A DNA stretch of 64,000 nucleotides from Prevotella sp. (GTDB lineage Bacteria > Bacteroidota > Bacteroidia > Bacteroidales > Bacteroidaceae): NCBI GenBank assembly GCA_017554105.1, contig JAFZIY010000016.1, positions 60,166 to 124,165 of the forward strand. The letters are read 5' to 3'. The notes beneath the pieces are model-generated. The model was not told where the DNA came from. It was given only the letters and a program-made list of their open reading frames with translations, and ran no database searches. Shown piece by piece: positions 17,230 to 24,814 of the stretch. The translations under genes and the position numbers were made by a program. The stretch's first letter is position 1. Each line of letters begins with the position of its first letter.

Positions 17230-20200
17230 TTATTCATACCCTGTTCTTTTCTTGAATTCTTCACCCAATTTCAGATATCGGTCTTCAAGATTCATCTTGT
17301 ATTTCTCACCATATGCATCTGCTATTTCGATGCACTTGCTCATGATATACAAGTGGTTCATACAGTCTTGTGTGGATTGCATGAAGCGGTTGTCATTGAG
17401 CGAAAGGAACCACTTGACATACTGTTCTGCATTCTTGAACGTCTCTTCCAGCCAAGGCTTAGCCTTTGCTGTGTTGCCTGCGAGAATGTATGCCCGTGCG
17501 AACTCATATCCGCCACCCATATAGTTGATGGGCACGTTATATGGTGGAATTACCTTTTCTCCACGATCAAGTACTTCTATGGCCTTGTCTTTCTTTCCCT
17601 CCTCAATGAGGTTCAATGCCAACTGTCCGAAGAGACGACGGTGTGTGTAGCACATACGCATCACGGTCTCGTCAATGTAGATGCCTTTCTTGTCAACACC
17701 ACCATACTTGAAGCGGGTCATTATGTTCTTGTAAACACGTTCCGTGTCAAAGTCCTTCATTCCCTCGACTCTCTTTCCCTCAACACTTGTCTGGAAAGGA
17801 GTGATGCGATGGGTAAGACCTTCCTGTACGAAATTGTCACCAAGGCTCATGTAGTTGCTGCCGCCAACAGTAGTGGCAACGTAGATTGGACGCTCCCAGT
17901 TGCATTGCATCAGCATCTCGAGAATCATAAGGTCAGCCTTAGACAGTCCACGTCTTCCTGCGAGTGAGATGTTCATAACATCTGGTATGGAGTCGCTTGG
18001 CATAAACATTCCACTACGTCTCACGGCTTCCTTGTCAACTTTTAAGTGCAGGGTGTCGGTAGGTATGATACGCATATCGGGGTCCTCGTTGTGCAGCCAG
18101 TACTTGAAGATGTTCGATATCTCGAAAGGATCATCGCCCAACTGCTTGCGTGCTGCCTCAGGATTCTTTTGGAAGAACTCGCGTATTTGTTCCTTGCCGT
18201 TAGGATCAATGAGAACCCAGTCGTTGGTTCCACTCTCATAGTTTATTCGAGCCCATGAAATAGGTACTGATGGCGAGTCGTATGCGGGACGTTTCATCTG
18301 GTCGATATACCAGTCGGTTTGCAGGTAACTGAGGTTGCATACCCTTGCGTCAGTCCTTATGCCTTCCGTCTCTTGGTCGTACCACAACGGGAAGGTGTCA
18401 TTGTCGCCATTGGTGAATATTATCGGGTAATTATTCTCTTGCAGAGACATCAGATAGTTCTGTCCGAAGTCACGGCAGGTATAGCGGTCTGAACGGTCGT
18501 GGTCGTCCCAGTTCTGGAATGCCATCAGAATTGGCACGCAGAGAGCAGCAAGACCCACAACGGCGGCAGGTATGATGCCCTTAATCTTTATGCGTCCGAG
18601 CAAATCTGTTATTGCTGCCACTCCGATACCGCACCACATAGCGAAGGCATAGAACGAACCTGCGTAAGCATAGTCACGTTCACGTGGCTGTAGAGGAGTC
18701 TGGTTAAGGTAGATGACGATGGCAAGACCTGTCATGAAGAACAGGAAGAATACCACCCAGAACTGACGTATACCGACAGGATCAACCTCTTCTGTTACCT
18801 TTCCATTGACGTTAACCTTGCGCTTGCGCTGGTAGAATGCCTGCCAGAACAGACCTATTAGACCGAGTAACAATGGCAGACAGTAGTAAACGTTGTGTCC
18901 CTTGTTGTCCTTTAACTCATCTGGCAACAGGTCTTGGTCACCAAGACGCCAGTTGTCGATAGCCTTGATACCAGTTAGCCAGTTGCCATGTTCCAGTTCT
19001 CCGTTACCCTGTACGTCATTCTGTCGTCCAGCGAAGTTCCACATGAAGTAACGCCAGTACATGAAGTTGCACTGATAAGAGAGGAAGAACTGAATGTTCT
19101 CCATTTGTGTAGGAATCTTGATGTTGTCGCCAAACTGTCCTGGAACAATCCTTCCGTCAACGCCTCCCATCCAACTTTCGTATGCTTCAGTATGACTTGA
19201 ATCGTACATGCGTGGGAATAGCATATTCTGCTCGAAGAGATAGTTTGTCTTGTAGGAAACAATGAAATACTTATCCTTCTCGTCTGCCGATGCTTTCTCC
19301 TTACGCTGGTATATAGGAGCACCGTCTGACTGTACTGCATATCCCTTGGTATCGCGTTTTACCTCTGATGTGTAAGCCTGTCCATAGAACAAAGGACGGT
19401 CGCCATACTGGTCACGGCTAAGATATGAGCCCAGCGTGAAGATGTCCTCAGGAGAGTTCTGGTCCATTGGAGGGTTGGCTGCCGAGCGAATAACAATCAC
19501 TGCGTATGTGCTATATCCAATCATGAGCATCAGCATGCAGAGCAGAGTAGTATTCTTGAAGCGTGTTGTGACGAATACTTTTCCATTGCGCTTATAGTTG
19601 AGGATAAAGGCAAGTATCGCAAGTACAATAACGCCTATGAAGAAAGCCTTCCATCCGTAACTGTAGAAAGGTATTCCAAGCATGCCGACAGATGCAATGT
19701 ATGCGATGTTCTGACGTTTATGGCTGTGGTCTGTATATGTTTCCCATATAGCCCAAAGCACGATAGCGATGAGAAGTATAAAATATACGATTGTGCCAGA
19801 GTTGAAAGGCATTCCAAGCGTGTTCACGAAGAACAACTCAAACCATCCTCCAACAGTAATGATACCAGGAACAACACCATAGAGTATCGCAGCAACAATT
19901 ACAAACGATATGAACAATGCGATGAGCGAACCCTTAAGGTTGGCGTTGGGGAAACGGCGGTAGTAATATACCAGCACTATGGCAGGTACGCAAAGGAGGT
20001 TCAGCAAGTGAACACCTATTGATAGTCCTGTCATATATGTGATAAGCACTAGCCAACGGTCGCTATGAGGCTCGTCGGCATGGTCTTCCCATTTCAGTAT
20101 AAGCCAGAATACTATGGCGGTGAAAGCTGAAGAATATGCATAAACCTCAGCCTCTACGGCAGAGAACCAGAACGTGTCGCTGAATGTGTAGATGAGTGCC

Positions 20201-20580
20201 CCCACCATACCACTTGCCTCGATGGTTATCAATTGAGACAACGTCATCTCGCCGATATCGCGCACGAGAAGTTTCCTTACAAGGTGTGTGATGCTCCAGA
20301 AGAGGAACAGGATACATGTTGCTGAGAGCAATGCACTCATGGTATTTACCATACGAGCCACCTGCGTCACATCGCTTGCGAAATGCGAGAAAAGGTTTGC
20401 TGTAAGCATGAAGAACGGTGCGCCAGGCGGGTGACCGATTTCAAGTTTATAACCAGTCGTGATAAACTCAGGACAGTCCCAGAAACTGGCTGTCGGTTCA
20501 ATGGTCATACAATATGTTATGGCTGCAACGGCAAATGCCACCCAACCAAACACGTTGTCAACCAGTCTAAATCTTTTCAT
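17230..20580 (-). CDS. DUF2723 / GT117 family integral membrane glycosyltransferase
   Basis: 1116-residue protein of the large Bacteroidetes family PF11028, linked to protein O-glycosylation in the envelope. The N-terminal half holds about a dozen transmembrane helices; the short catalytic-looking loop FWDCPEFITTGYKLEIGHPP (residues about 34-53) resembles the acidic first loop of GT-C enzymes such as protein O-mannosyltransferases. The C-terminal third is soluble and helical, with TPR-like elements (KKDKAIEVLDRGEKVIP, FARAYILAGNTAKAKPWLEE). The substrate is inferred. Own promoter about 70 bases upstream. Confidence 0.88.
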   Translation of the reverse strand: MKRFRLVDNVFGWVAFAVAAITYCMTIEPTASFWDCPEFITTGYKLEIGHPPGAPFFMLTANLFSHFASDVTQVARMVNTMSALLSATCILFLFWSITHLVRKLLVRDIGEMTLSQLITIEASGMVGALIYTFSDTFWFSAVEAEVYAYSSAFTAIVFWLILKWEDHADEPHSDRWLVLITYMTGLSIGVHLLNLLCVPAIVLVYYYRRFPNANLKGSLIALFISFVIVAAILYGVVPGIITVGGWFELFFVNTLGMPFNSGTIVYFILLIAIVLWAIWETYTDHSHKRQNIAYIASVGMLGIPFYSYGWKAFFIGVIVLAILAFILNYKRNGKVFVTTRFKNTTLLCMLMLMIGYSTYAVIVIRSAANPPMDQNSPEDIFTLGSYLSRDQYGDRPLFYGQAYTSEVKRDTKGYAVQSDGAPIYQRKEKASADEKDKYFIVSYKTNYLFEQNMLFPRMYDSSHTEAYESWMGGVDGRIVPGQFGDNIKIPTQMENIQFFLSYQCNFMYWRYFMWNFAGRQNDVQGNGELEHGNWLTGIKAIDNWRLGDQDLLPDELKDNKGHNVYYCLPLLLGLIGLFWQAFYQRKRKVNVNGKVTEEVDPVGIRQFWVVFFLFFMTGLAIVIYLNQTPLQPRERDYAYAGSFYAFAMWCGIGVAAITDLLGRIKIKGIIPAAVVGLAALCVPILMAFQNWDDHDRSDRYTCRDFGQNYLMSLQENNYPIIFTNGDNDTFPLWYDQETEGIRTDARVCNLSYLQTDWYIDQMKRPAYDSPSVPISWARINYESGTNDWVLIDPNGKEQIREFFQKNPEAARKQLGDDPFEISNIFKYWLHNEDPDMRIIPTDTLHLKVDKEAVRRSGMFMPSDSIPDVMNISLAGRRGLSKADLMILEMLMQCNWERPIYVATTVGGSNYMSLGDNFVQEGLTHRITPFQTSVEGKRVEGMKDFDTERVYKNIMTRFKYGGVDKKGIYIDETVMRMCYTHRRLFGQLALNLIEEGKKDKAIEVLDRGEKVIPPYNVPINYMGGGYEFARAYILAGNTAKAKPWLEETFKNAEQYVKWFLSLNDNRFMQSTQDCMNHLYIMSKCIEIADAYGEKYKMNLEDRYLKLGEEFKKRTGYE

Positions 20581-20651
20581 TGACTCGATTAATTATATTA
20601 ATGTCACAAATTACTTTCTCTTTCCTTCCTCCTGATTCCACTTTCAACTTG

Positions 20652-20659
20652 CAAAGATA
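20652..20659 (-). promoter_or_regulatory. Bacteroidetes -7 box (TATCTTTG on minus strand)
   Basis: TAnnTTTG on the minus strand, 72 bases upstream of the GT117 start. Confidence 0.7.
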
Positions 20660-20734
20660 CTATATTAAATGGAGAGTAAGGCTATCATACATGTTCTTTT
20701 TTATTTTTTTAAGTATAAAGGAAAGATTACTTGT

Positions 20735-20842
20735 GGCTGGTAATAGTGTCACCAATGGCTGGTGACGTGCTTACATGTATCTGGTAAGGTGGTCACCAAT
20801 GGCTGGTGGCATGATTACAAGTGCCTTGTAAGACGATTACCA
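20735..20842. repeat. Array of five imperfect hairpin units (TGGTAA/TTACCA type)
   Basis: Between the GT117 gene and the YqaA-like gene, about 108 bases consist of five units of 20-24 bases. Each begins with a variant of GGCTGGTAA or CTGGTGA and ends with CACCAA, TTACA or TTACCA, so each unit is a small imperfect palindrome. No coding potential. The last unit merges into the hairpin at 20837-20864. Confidence 0.7.
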
Positions 20843-20864
20843 AAAACCGTTGCCTTTTTGGTAA
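20837..20864 (-). terminator. Perfect 10-bp hairpin behind the YqaA-like gene
   Basis: TTACCAAAAA and TTTTTGGTAA pair perfectly around an 8-base loop, 11 bases beyond the stop codon of the leftward membrane-protein gene. The A/T-rich arm supplies the T tract, so it may work as a terminator. Confidence 0.5.
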
Positions 20865-20874
20865 ATAACAAATG

Positions 20875-21327
20875 TTATGTAAAAAGGCTCGCACCATAGA
20901 TAAGCAAGACGTAACGGAGCACTTTGCCGATGGTAATGCTCAAAATGGACAAAGGCATGTTGGCTCGCATCAGTCCAAGCAATACGGTAATGGCACTACC
21001 AAGTACAGGCAGGAAAGCAAAGAAACCCATCAGCGCTCCGCGGTTGCCCATGAAGCGCTTGGCACGGTCCATGTTCTTCTTGCTGATGTGCAGGTATCGC
21101 TCAAACCACTCTGTCTTTCCCATTCTGCCCACACTATAGTTGAACATACTGCCCGCCACGTTGCCGATGCTGCCATATACAATCAGTTGCACAGGGTCGA
21201 GACCTGCCGCCAAGAGTGCAAGCATTATCGCCTCGCTGCTGAACGGGAACACACTTCCAGCAAGGAATGCCGCAAAGAGCAAACCCCAGTAGCCGTATCC
21301 TATCAGAAAGTCAGTGAGGGCGTCCAC
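20875..21327 (-). CDS. YqaA/DedA-like small membrane protein
   Basis: About 150 residues with three to four hydrophobic segments, of the DedA/SNARE-associated (VTT) superfamily, YqaA branch: FAAFLAGSVFPFSSEAIMLAL, GSIGNVAGSMFNYSVGR, and MGFFAFLPVLGSAITVLLG as conserved stretches. These proteins are proposed lipid flippases or transport factors. A GTG at 21327 is chosen since the family domain begins there; it overlaps the end of the upstream gene by 25 bases, so translation is coupled. Confidence 0.8.
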   Translation of the reverse strand: MDALTDFLIGYGYWGLLFAAFLAGSVFPFSSEAIMLALLAAGLDPVQLIVYGSIGNVAGSMFNYSVGRMGKTEWFERYLHISKKNMDRAKRFMGNRGALMGFFAFLPVLGSAITVLLGLMRANMPLSILSITIGKVLRYVLLIYGASLFT

Positions 21328-22253
21328 AGGCCTAAGAAATAAGTTACTATTGGGATTAATGCCGCAATACACATAAGCACTATCGACGTGATGTTGGTCA
21401 ACTTGGTGTTGGTGAGTGAGATGAAATGACCAATGAGTGTACTTGTGTTTATGATGGCAATGCGTATTAGGATGTCGAAATGCTGTGGTTGCATCACGAT
21501 AAACACTATCGTGGCGATGTTTATCGTGATGAACATCTCGTAAATCATTCGTGTTCTGATTTTGTCCTTGCTGCTGTTACGGAGGAAATGCACCGTTCCG
21601 ATGATTGCACATATCATCACGAATGCGAACGTTATTATCTGATAAATGCTCACGCAGGTTATGTCGGCTATTCTACCGAATTCCGCGATGGATGTGAAAT
21701 GTGATACGAAATCCGTGAAGTTGCCGATATAGGCATAATAGCCAGCAAGGAACCAATAGGGTAGTATCAGTCCGAAAAGTGACGCAAAGAATGTCCGCCA
21801 ACTCATAGCCACCATGTTCGTGGCGAGCAACACCCATAGCAGAGGCACATAGAACAGCGTCTGAACGAATAGCACACTTGATAGTCCAACGCAGAAGAAG
21901 GCGTAGAACACCCGTCCCGTTGCCTCGCGGTCCTGGAACGAATGGAGAAACAAGACATAGAACAAAACAGCGCAAACCGCTATCATTCCGCCTCTTACGG
22001 ATGGGAAGAGATAGACCGAACTGCAAACGAATGCTATGAAAGCACACGATATCATTCGACTATATATACGTATCAGGGAATTAGCGTTGTTCAGTTCCAC
22101 CATCAGGAAAGTGGCAACAGCAAAACATACGAACGGTAGCCACAAATGCAACTGCACCAGTCCGTATACCAGCCATACCGCCAACGCTATCACACATGCG
22201 ACAGGCAGCGTCTTTCTGCTTTCCGTTATCTTGTTCTGAAACCGCCTAACCAT
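21303..22253 (-). CDS. Multi-pass membrane protein of unknown function
   Basis: 316 residues with roughly nine to ten hydrophobic helices and short polar loops, including a basic loop (NKITESRKTL) at the N-terminus. I do not recognise a defined family. It overlaps the YqaA-like gene at its 3' end and follows purD after a 138-base gap that is rich in short repeats. It could be an envelope polymer or lipid transporter, but nothing in the sequence decides this. Confidence 0.7.
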   Translation of the reverse strand: MVRRFQNKITESRKTLPVACVIALAVWLVYGLVQLHLWLPFVCFAVATFLMVELNNANSLIRIYSRMISCAFIAFVCSSVYLFPSVRGGMIAVCAVLFYVLFLHSFQDREATGRVFYAFFCVGLSSVLFVQTLFYVPLLWVLLATNMVAMSWRTFFASLFGLILPYWFLAGYYAYIGNFTDFVSHFTSIAEFGRIADITCVSIYQIITFAFVMICAIIGTVHFLRNSSKDKIRTRMIYEMFITINIATIVFIVMQPQHFDILIRIAIINTSTLIGHFISLTNTKLTNITSIVLMCIAALIPIVTYFLGLWTPSLTF

Positions 22254-22359
22254 TCTTTTAATGTTGAATTATGAATTTTGAATGTTGAGTGGTCGTCTAT
22301 GGCGATTATCAATGAAGAACTCTTAATTGAATAATTCTTAATCGCAGCGAAGCGAGAAC

Positions 22360-22392
22360 AACTCGTAATTCCTAACTCGTAACTCCTAACTC
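22360..22392. repeat. Short tandem repeat of CTAACTC/CGTAACTC units
   Basis: Four to five copies of a 7-8-base unit (AACTCGT, AATTCCT, AACTCGT, AACTCCT, AACTC) directly behind the purD stop codon. The same kind of unit occurs at 45299-45331 and 49451-49482. Confidence 0.65.
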
Positions 22393-23660
22393 TAAAGGTC
22401 TTTTCCAATATCGGAACGGAAATACTTATCGGTGAAACGTATCTTCTGTGCTTCACAGAACGACTTTGCCAAAGCCTCTTCCTTATCGTTTCCGTATGAA
22501 GAAACCGCGATTACGCGACCGCCATTGGTAACCACCTGTCCGTCTTTAAGTGCAGTACCCGAATGGAAGACAATGCTTCCCTCCACGTCATCGATTCCCT
22601 CGATGGGGTAGCCCTTCTTGTATTCCTGAGGATAACCGCCGCTGACAAGCATCACACATACTGCTGAACGCTCGTCAAACTCTATTGTTTTCTCGTTGAG
22701 ATTACCGTTTGCAACACCCTCGAAGAGGTCAACGATGTCACTCTTCAGTCGAAGCATCACACTCTCAGTCTCGGGGTCTCCCATGCGGCAGTTATATTCA
22801 ATCACCATTGGCTCGCCCTCAACATTAATGAGTCCAAAGAAAATGAAACCCTTATAATCGATGTTCTCGGCTGCCAGACCATCAACGGTCGGTTTTATTA
22901 TACGGTCTTCCACCTTTTTCATCCACTCCTTTGTGGCAAATGGCACAGGAGTGACACTACCCATACCGCCTGTGTTCAGACCAGTGTCGTGCTCGCCGAT
23001 GCGTTTGTAGTCCTTTGCCTCAGGTAGAATCTTGTAGTTCTTGCCGTCGGTAAGCACGAAAACGGAACATTCGATGCCGCTGAGGAATTCCTCGATAACC
23101 ACCTGTGCCGATGCGTTGCCGAACATACCACCGAGCATTTCCTTGAGTTCTTTCTTCGCCTCGTCGAGTGTAGGCAGTATAAGCACTCCCTTGCCGGCGC
23201 ACAGACCATCCGCTTTCAGCACGTAAGGTGCCTTCAGCGTCTCGAGGAATTTCAGTCCTTCGTCAATTGTGGTGCCGTCGAAAGTGCGGTATTTGGCTGT
23301 AGGGATGTTGTGACGCTGCATGAAACCCTTGGCAAAGTCCTTTGAACCTTCAAGTACTGCACCCTTCTTCGATGGTCCTATCACAGGGATGCTCTTTGTA
23401 CGCTCATCGTTAATGAACTCATCGTATATGCCTTTTACGAGTGGGTCTTCTGGACCAACCACAACCATGTTGATGCCGTTGTCAATCACGAAGTCCTTCA
23501 GTTTGTCGAACTCGTTGACTCCTATTGGCACATTCTCACCTACATTGCTTGTTCCGGCATTGCCAGGAGCAATAAAAAGTTTCTCACACTTTGCGCTTTG
23601 CGCTATCTTCCATGCCAGTGCGTGCTCACGTCCGCCTGACCCTAACAGTAATATCTTCAT
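22392..23660 (-). CDS. purD: Phosphoribosylamine-glycine ligase
   Basis: Second step of purine synthesis: joins glycine to 5-phosphoribosylamine with ATP, giving GAR. 422 residues, ATP-grasp fold. Seen: [18 protein letters not shown] at the N-terminus, [12 protein letters not shown], the [15 protein letters not shown]-binding loop, GFIFFGLI and [12 protein letters not shown] start at 23660 begins exactly at the family N-terminus; Met at 23669 is possible. Longer starts precede the promoter box. A single biosynthetic gene without other pur genes around. Confidence 0.96.
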   Translation of the reverse strand: MKILLLGSGGREHALAWKIAQSAKCEKLFIAPGNAGTSNVGENVPIGVNEFDKLKDFVIDNGINMVVVGPEDPLVKGIYDEFINDERTKSIPVIGPSKKGAVLEGSKDFAKGFMQRHNIPTAKYRTFDGTTIDEGLKFLETLKAPYVLKADGLCAGKGVLILPTLDEAKKELKEMLGGMFGNASAQVVIEEFLSGIECSVFVLTDGKNYKILPEAKDYKRIGEHDTGLNTGGMGSVTPVPFATKEWMKKVEDRIIKPTVDGLAAENIDYKGFIFFGLINVEGEPMVIEYNCRMGDPETESVMLRLKSDIVDLFEGVANGNLNEKTIEFDERSAVCVMLVSGGYPQEYKKGYPIEGIDDVEGSIVFHSGTALKDGQVVTNGGRVIAVSSYGNDKEEALAKSFCEAQKIRFTDKYFRSDIGKDL

Positions 23661-23683
23661 TGCTTTCATTTTCTTAATGGCTG

Positions 23684-23691
23684 CAAAGTTA
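23684..23691 (-). promoter_or_regulatory. Bacteroidetes -7 box (TAACTTTG on minus strand) of purD
   Basis: TAnnTTTG on the minus strand, 24 bases ahead of the purD start at 23660. Confidence 0.75.
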
Positions 23692-23769
23692 CGATTAAGT
23701 GAGCGAAAAAACAAATATTATTTGATTTTTTCCGAGCATGAGTAAGTTCGACCTAAGGTCAAAGTTCTT

Positions 23770-23837
23770 GCAAATTGAAGACAATACAAAATATAATTGT
23801 TTTTATTTTTATTGTTGAAATGCAGCCTAAGTTATCA
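23770..23837. repeat. 68-bp direct repeat, copy 1
   Basis: Starts GCAAATTGAAGACAATAC and ends CCTAAGTTATCA. Copy 2 lies exactly 190 bases downstream with two mismatches. No gene lies in 23692-24037; the stretch is repeats and hairpins only. Confidence 0.85.
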
Positions 23838-23896
23838 AAAGTTACGAATAAACGAGCGAAATGCAAAAGAAAAACATTTTTCTTTTCATTTCCGAG

Positions 23897-23930
23897 TGCA
23901 AGAAACTTCGACGAAGTCAAAGTTCTTGCA
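23897..23930. repeat. Imperfect hairpin TGCAAGAA...TTCTTGCA
   Basis: TGCAAGAAACTT pairs with AAGTTCTTGCA over 11 bp with one bulged A. Half of it (TCAAAGTTCTTGCAAA) is also present at 23758-23773, before the first 68-bp repeat copy. Confidence 0.6.
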
Positions 23931-23938
23931 AAAGCAAG

Positions 23939-23952
23939 CGACGCAAGCGTCG
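23939..23952. repeat. Perfect GC-rich hairpin CGACGC-AA-GCGTCG
   Basis: Six base pairs of pure G/C stem around AA in otherwise AT-rich sequence, located between the two 68-bp repeat copies. Confidence 0.6.
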
Positions 23953-23959
23953 AGCGAGT

Positions 23960-24027
23960 GCAAATTGAAGACAATACAAAATATAATCGTTTTTATTTTT
24001 ATTGTTGAAATGTAGCCTAAGTTATCA
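23960..24027. repeat. 68-bp direct repeat, copy 2
   Basis: Matches 23770-23837 at 66 of 68 positions. It ends 10 bases before the stop codon of the leftward gene at 24038. Confidence 0.85.
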
Positions 24028-24037
24028 GAATTCCCTT

Positions 24038-24661
24038 TTATCCCCAAATAAGAGAGACTAAGGCTTTTTCTGCCTCGTCACTATCACTACATCTATAATT
24101 CTCTTTTGCCTTCTTGATATATCCAAGTTGTTCGTAAGCATATCCGCGAATGAAATACAGATCGCTATTGACATTTCCTGGTACCAAAGATGCAGTGTTG
24201 GCATTTTCAATCACGTCCTGCCATCTGCCGTTGTTATATGCATCTAAAGCCAAATTGTAGAAGTGTTTATAGAAAGTATAAGGAGAATTCAACATACTCA
24301 TAATCTCTTGCAAACATTCTGCACTTCCGCTGCGGAATTTTAAGGGTAGTGTACGCAATTGCTCTTCCGTAATGAAGAATGAGAATCCTTGCAGTCTGGT
24401 GAAAAGATCTTCATACTCGACTTTTACCTGTTGCTCCATCTTATTGTACAGTTCTTCATTATCTTCTACTAAGTGCATATACAAAGCATCTGCTCTCATT
24501 GGACCATGAGGTGCAAAGGCTGTTCCCTTAGGTACAATACATTTATCAGCCCCTGTGAATGGAGCTGCGAAATGTACCAGATACTCCAGTTCGGTGTCCT
24601 CTGCCAGTTCAAATACATTCTCGTCAATTTTCAATGCTTCAATTTGTTCACGCGTAGCCAT
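24038..24661 (-). CDS. Hypothetical protein with C-terminal TPR-like helical repeat
   Basis: 207 residues, cytoplasmic. The last 70 residues form a helix-rich TPR-like unit (AYNNGRWQDVIENANTAS, DLYFIRGYAYEQLGYIKKAKENY). This part is clearly paralogous to the C-terminal part of the exported protein at 33331-33750. The N-terminal part is acidic and unrecognised. The start at 24661 was chosen because the promoter box at 24683-24690 covers the earlier ATG at 24685. It is divergent to the kinase operon and begins the AT-rich island. Confidence 0.7.
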   Translation of the reverse strand: MATREQIEALKIDENVFELAEDTELEYLVHFAAPFTGADKCIVPKGTAFAPHGPMRADALYMHLVEDNEELYNKMEQQVKVEYEDLFTRLQGFSFFITEEQLRTLPLKFRSGSAECLQEIMSMLNSPYTFYKHFYNLALDAYNNGRWQDVIENANTASLVPGNVNSDLYFIRGYAYEQLGYIKKAKENYRCSDSDEAEKALVSLIWG

Positions 24662-24682
24662 TTCAATAATTGTTTGTTGTTG

Positions 24683-24690
24683 CAAAATTA
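24683..24690 (-). promoter_or_regulatory. Bacteroidetes -7 box (TAATTTTG on minus strand)
   Basis: TAnnTTTG on the minus strand, 22 bases before the start of the TPR-like gene. A CAAGGCTTG palindrome lies 33 bases upstream of it. Confidence 0.7.
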
Positions 24691-24723
24691 TTTGTTTTTT
24701 ATCGATATGTAAATAAAACTGCG

Positions 24724-24738
24724 TTCACAAGGCTTGCG
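24724..24738 (-). promoter_or_regulatory. Island palindrome, copy 1 (CAAGGCTTG core)
   Basis: TTCACAAGGCTTGCG; matches the other two copies (33820-33834, 34829-34843) at 14 of 15 positions in reverse orientation. The core CAAG-S-CTTG is an odd-length palindrome. It lies just upstream of where the -33 box of the leftward gene should be. Confidence 0.45.
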
Positions 24739-24784
24739 AAAAAAAATATTATTCTAAAAACGGTGTTGTTATAATAAAAAGTAG

Positions 24785-24792
24785 TATATTTG
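24785..24792 (+). promoter_or_regulatory. Promoter of the kinase-DarT operon (TATATTTG)
   Basis: TAnnTTTG match, 22 bases before the kinase start ATG at 24815. No other such box was seen in the tightly packed genes up to 32620. Confidence 0.75.
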
Positions 24793-24814
24793 CAGATAAA
24801 ATGTTTAACAATCC

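Noticed and set aside
23757-24027. Possible CRISPR or attachment site
   Set aside because: Only two copies, 190 bases apart, no spacers, no integrase and no tRNA; called a repeat element only.
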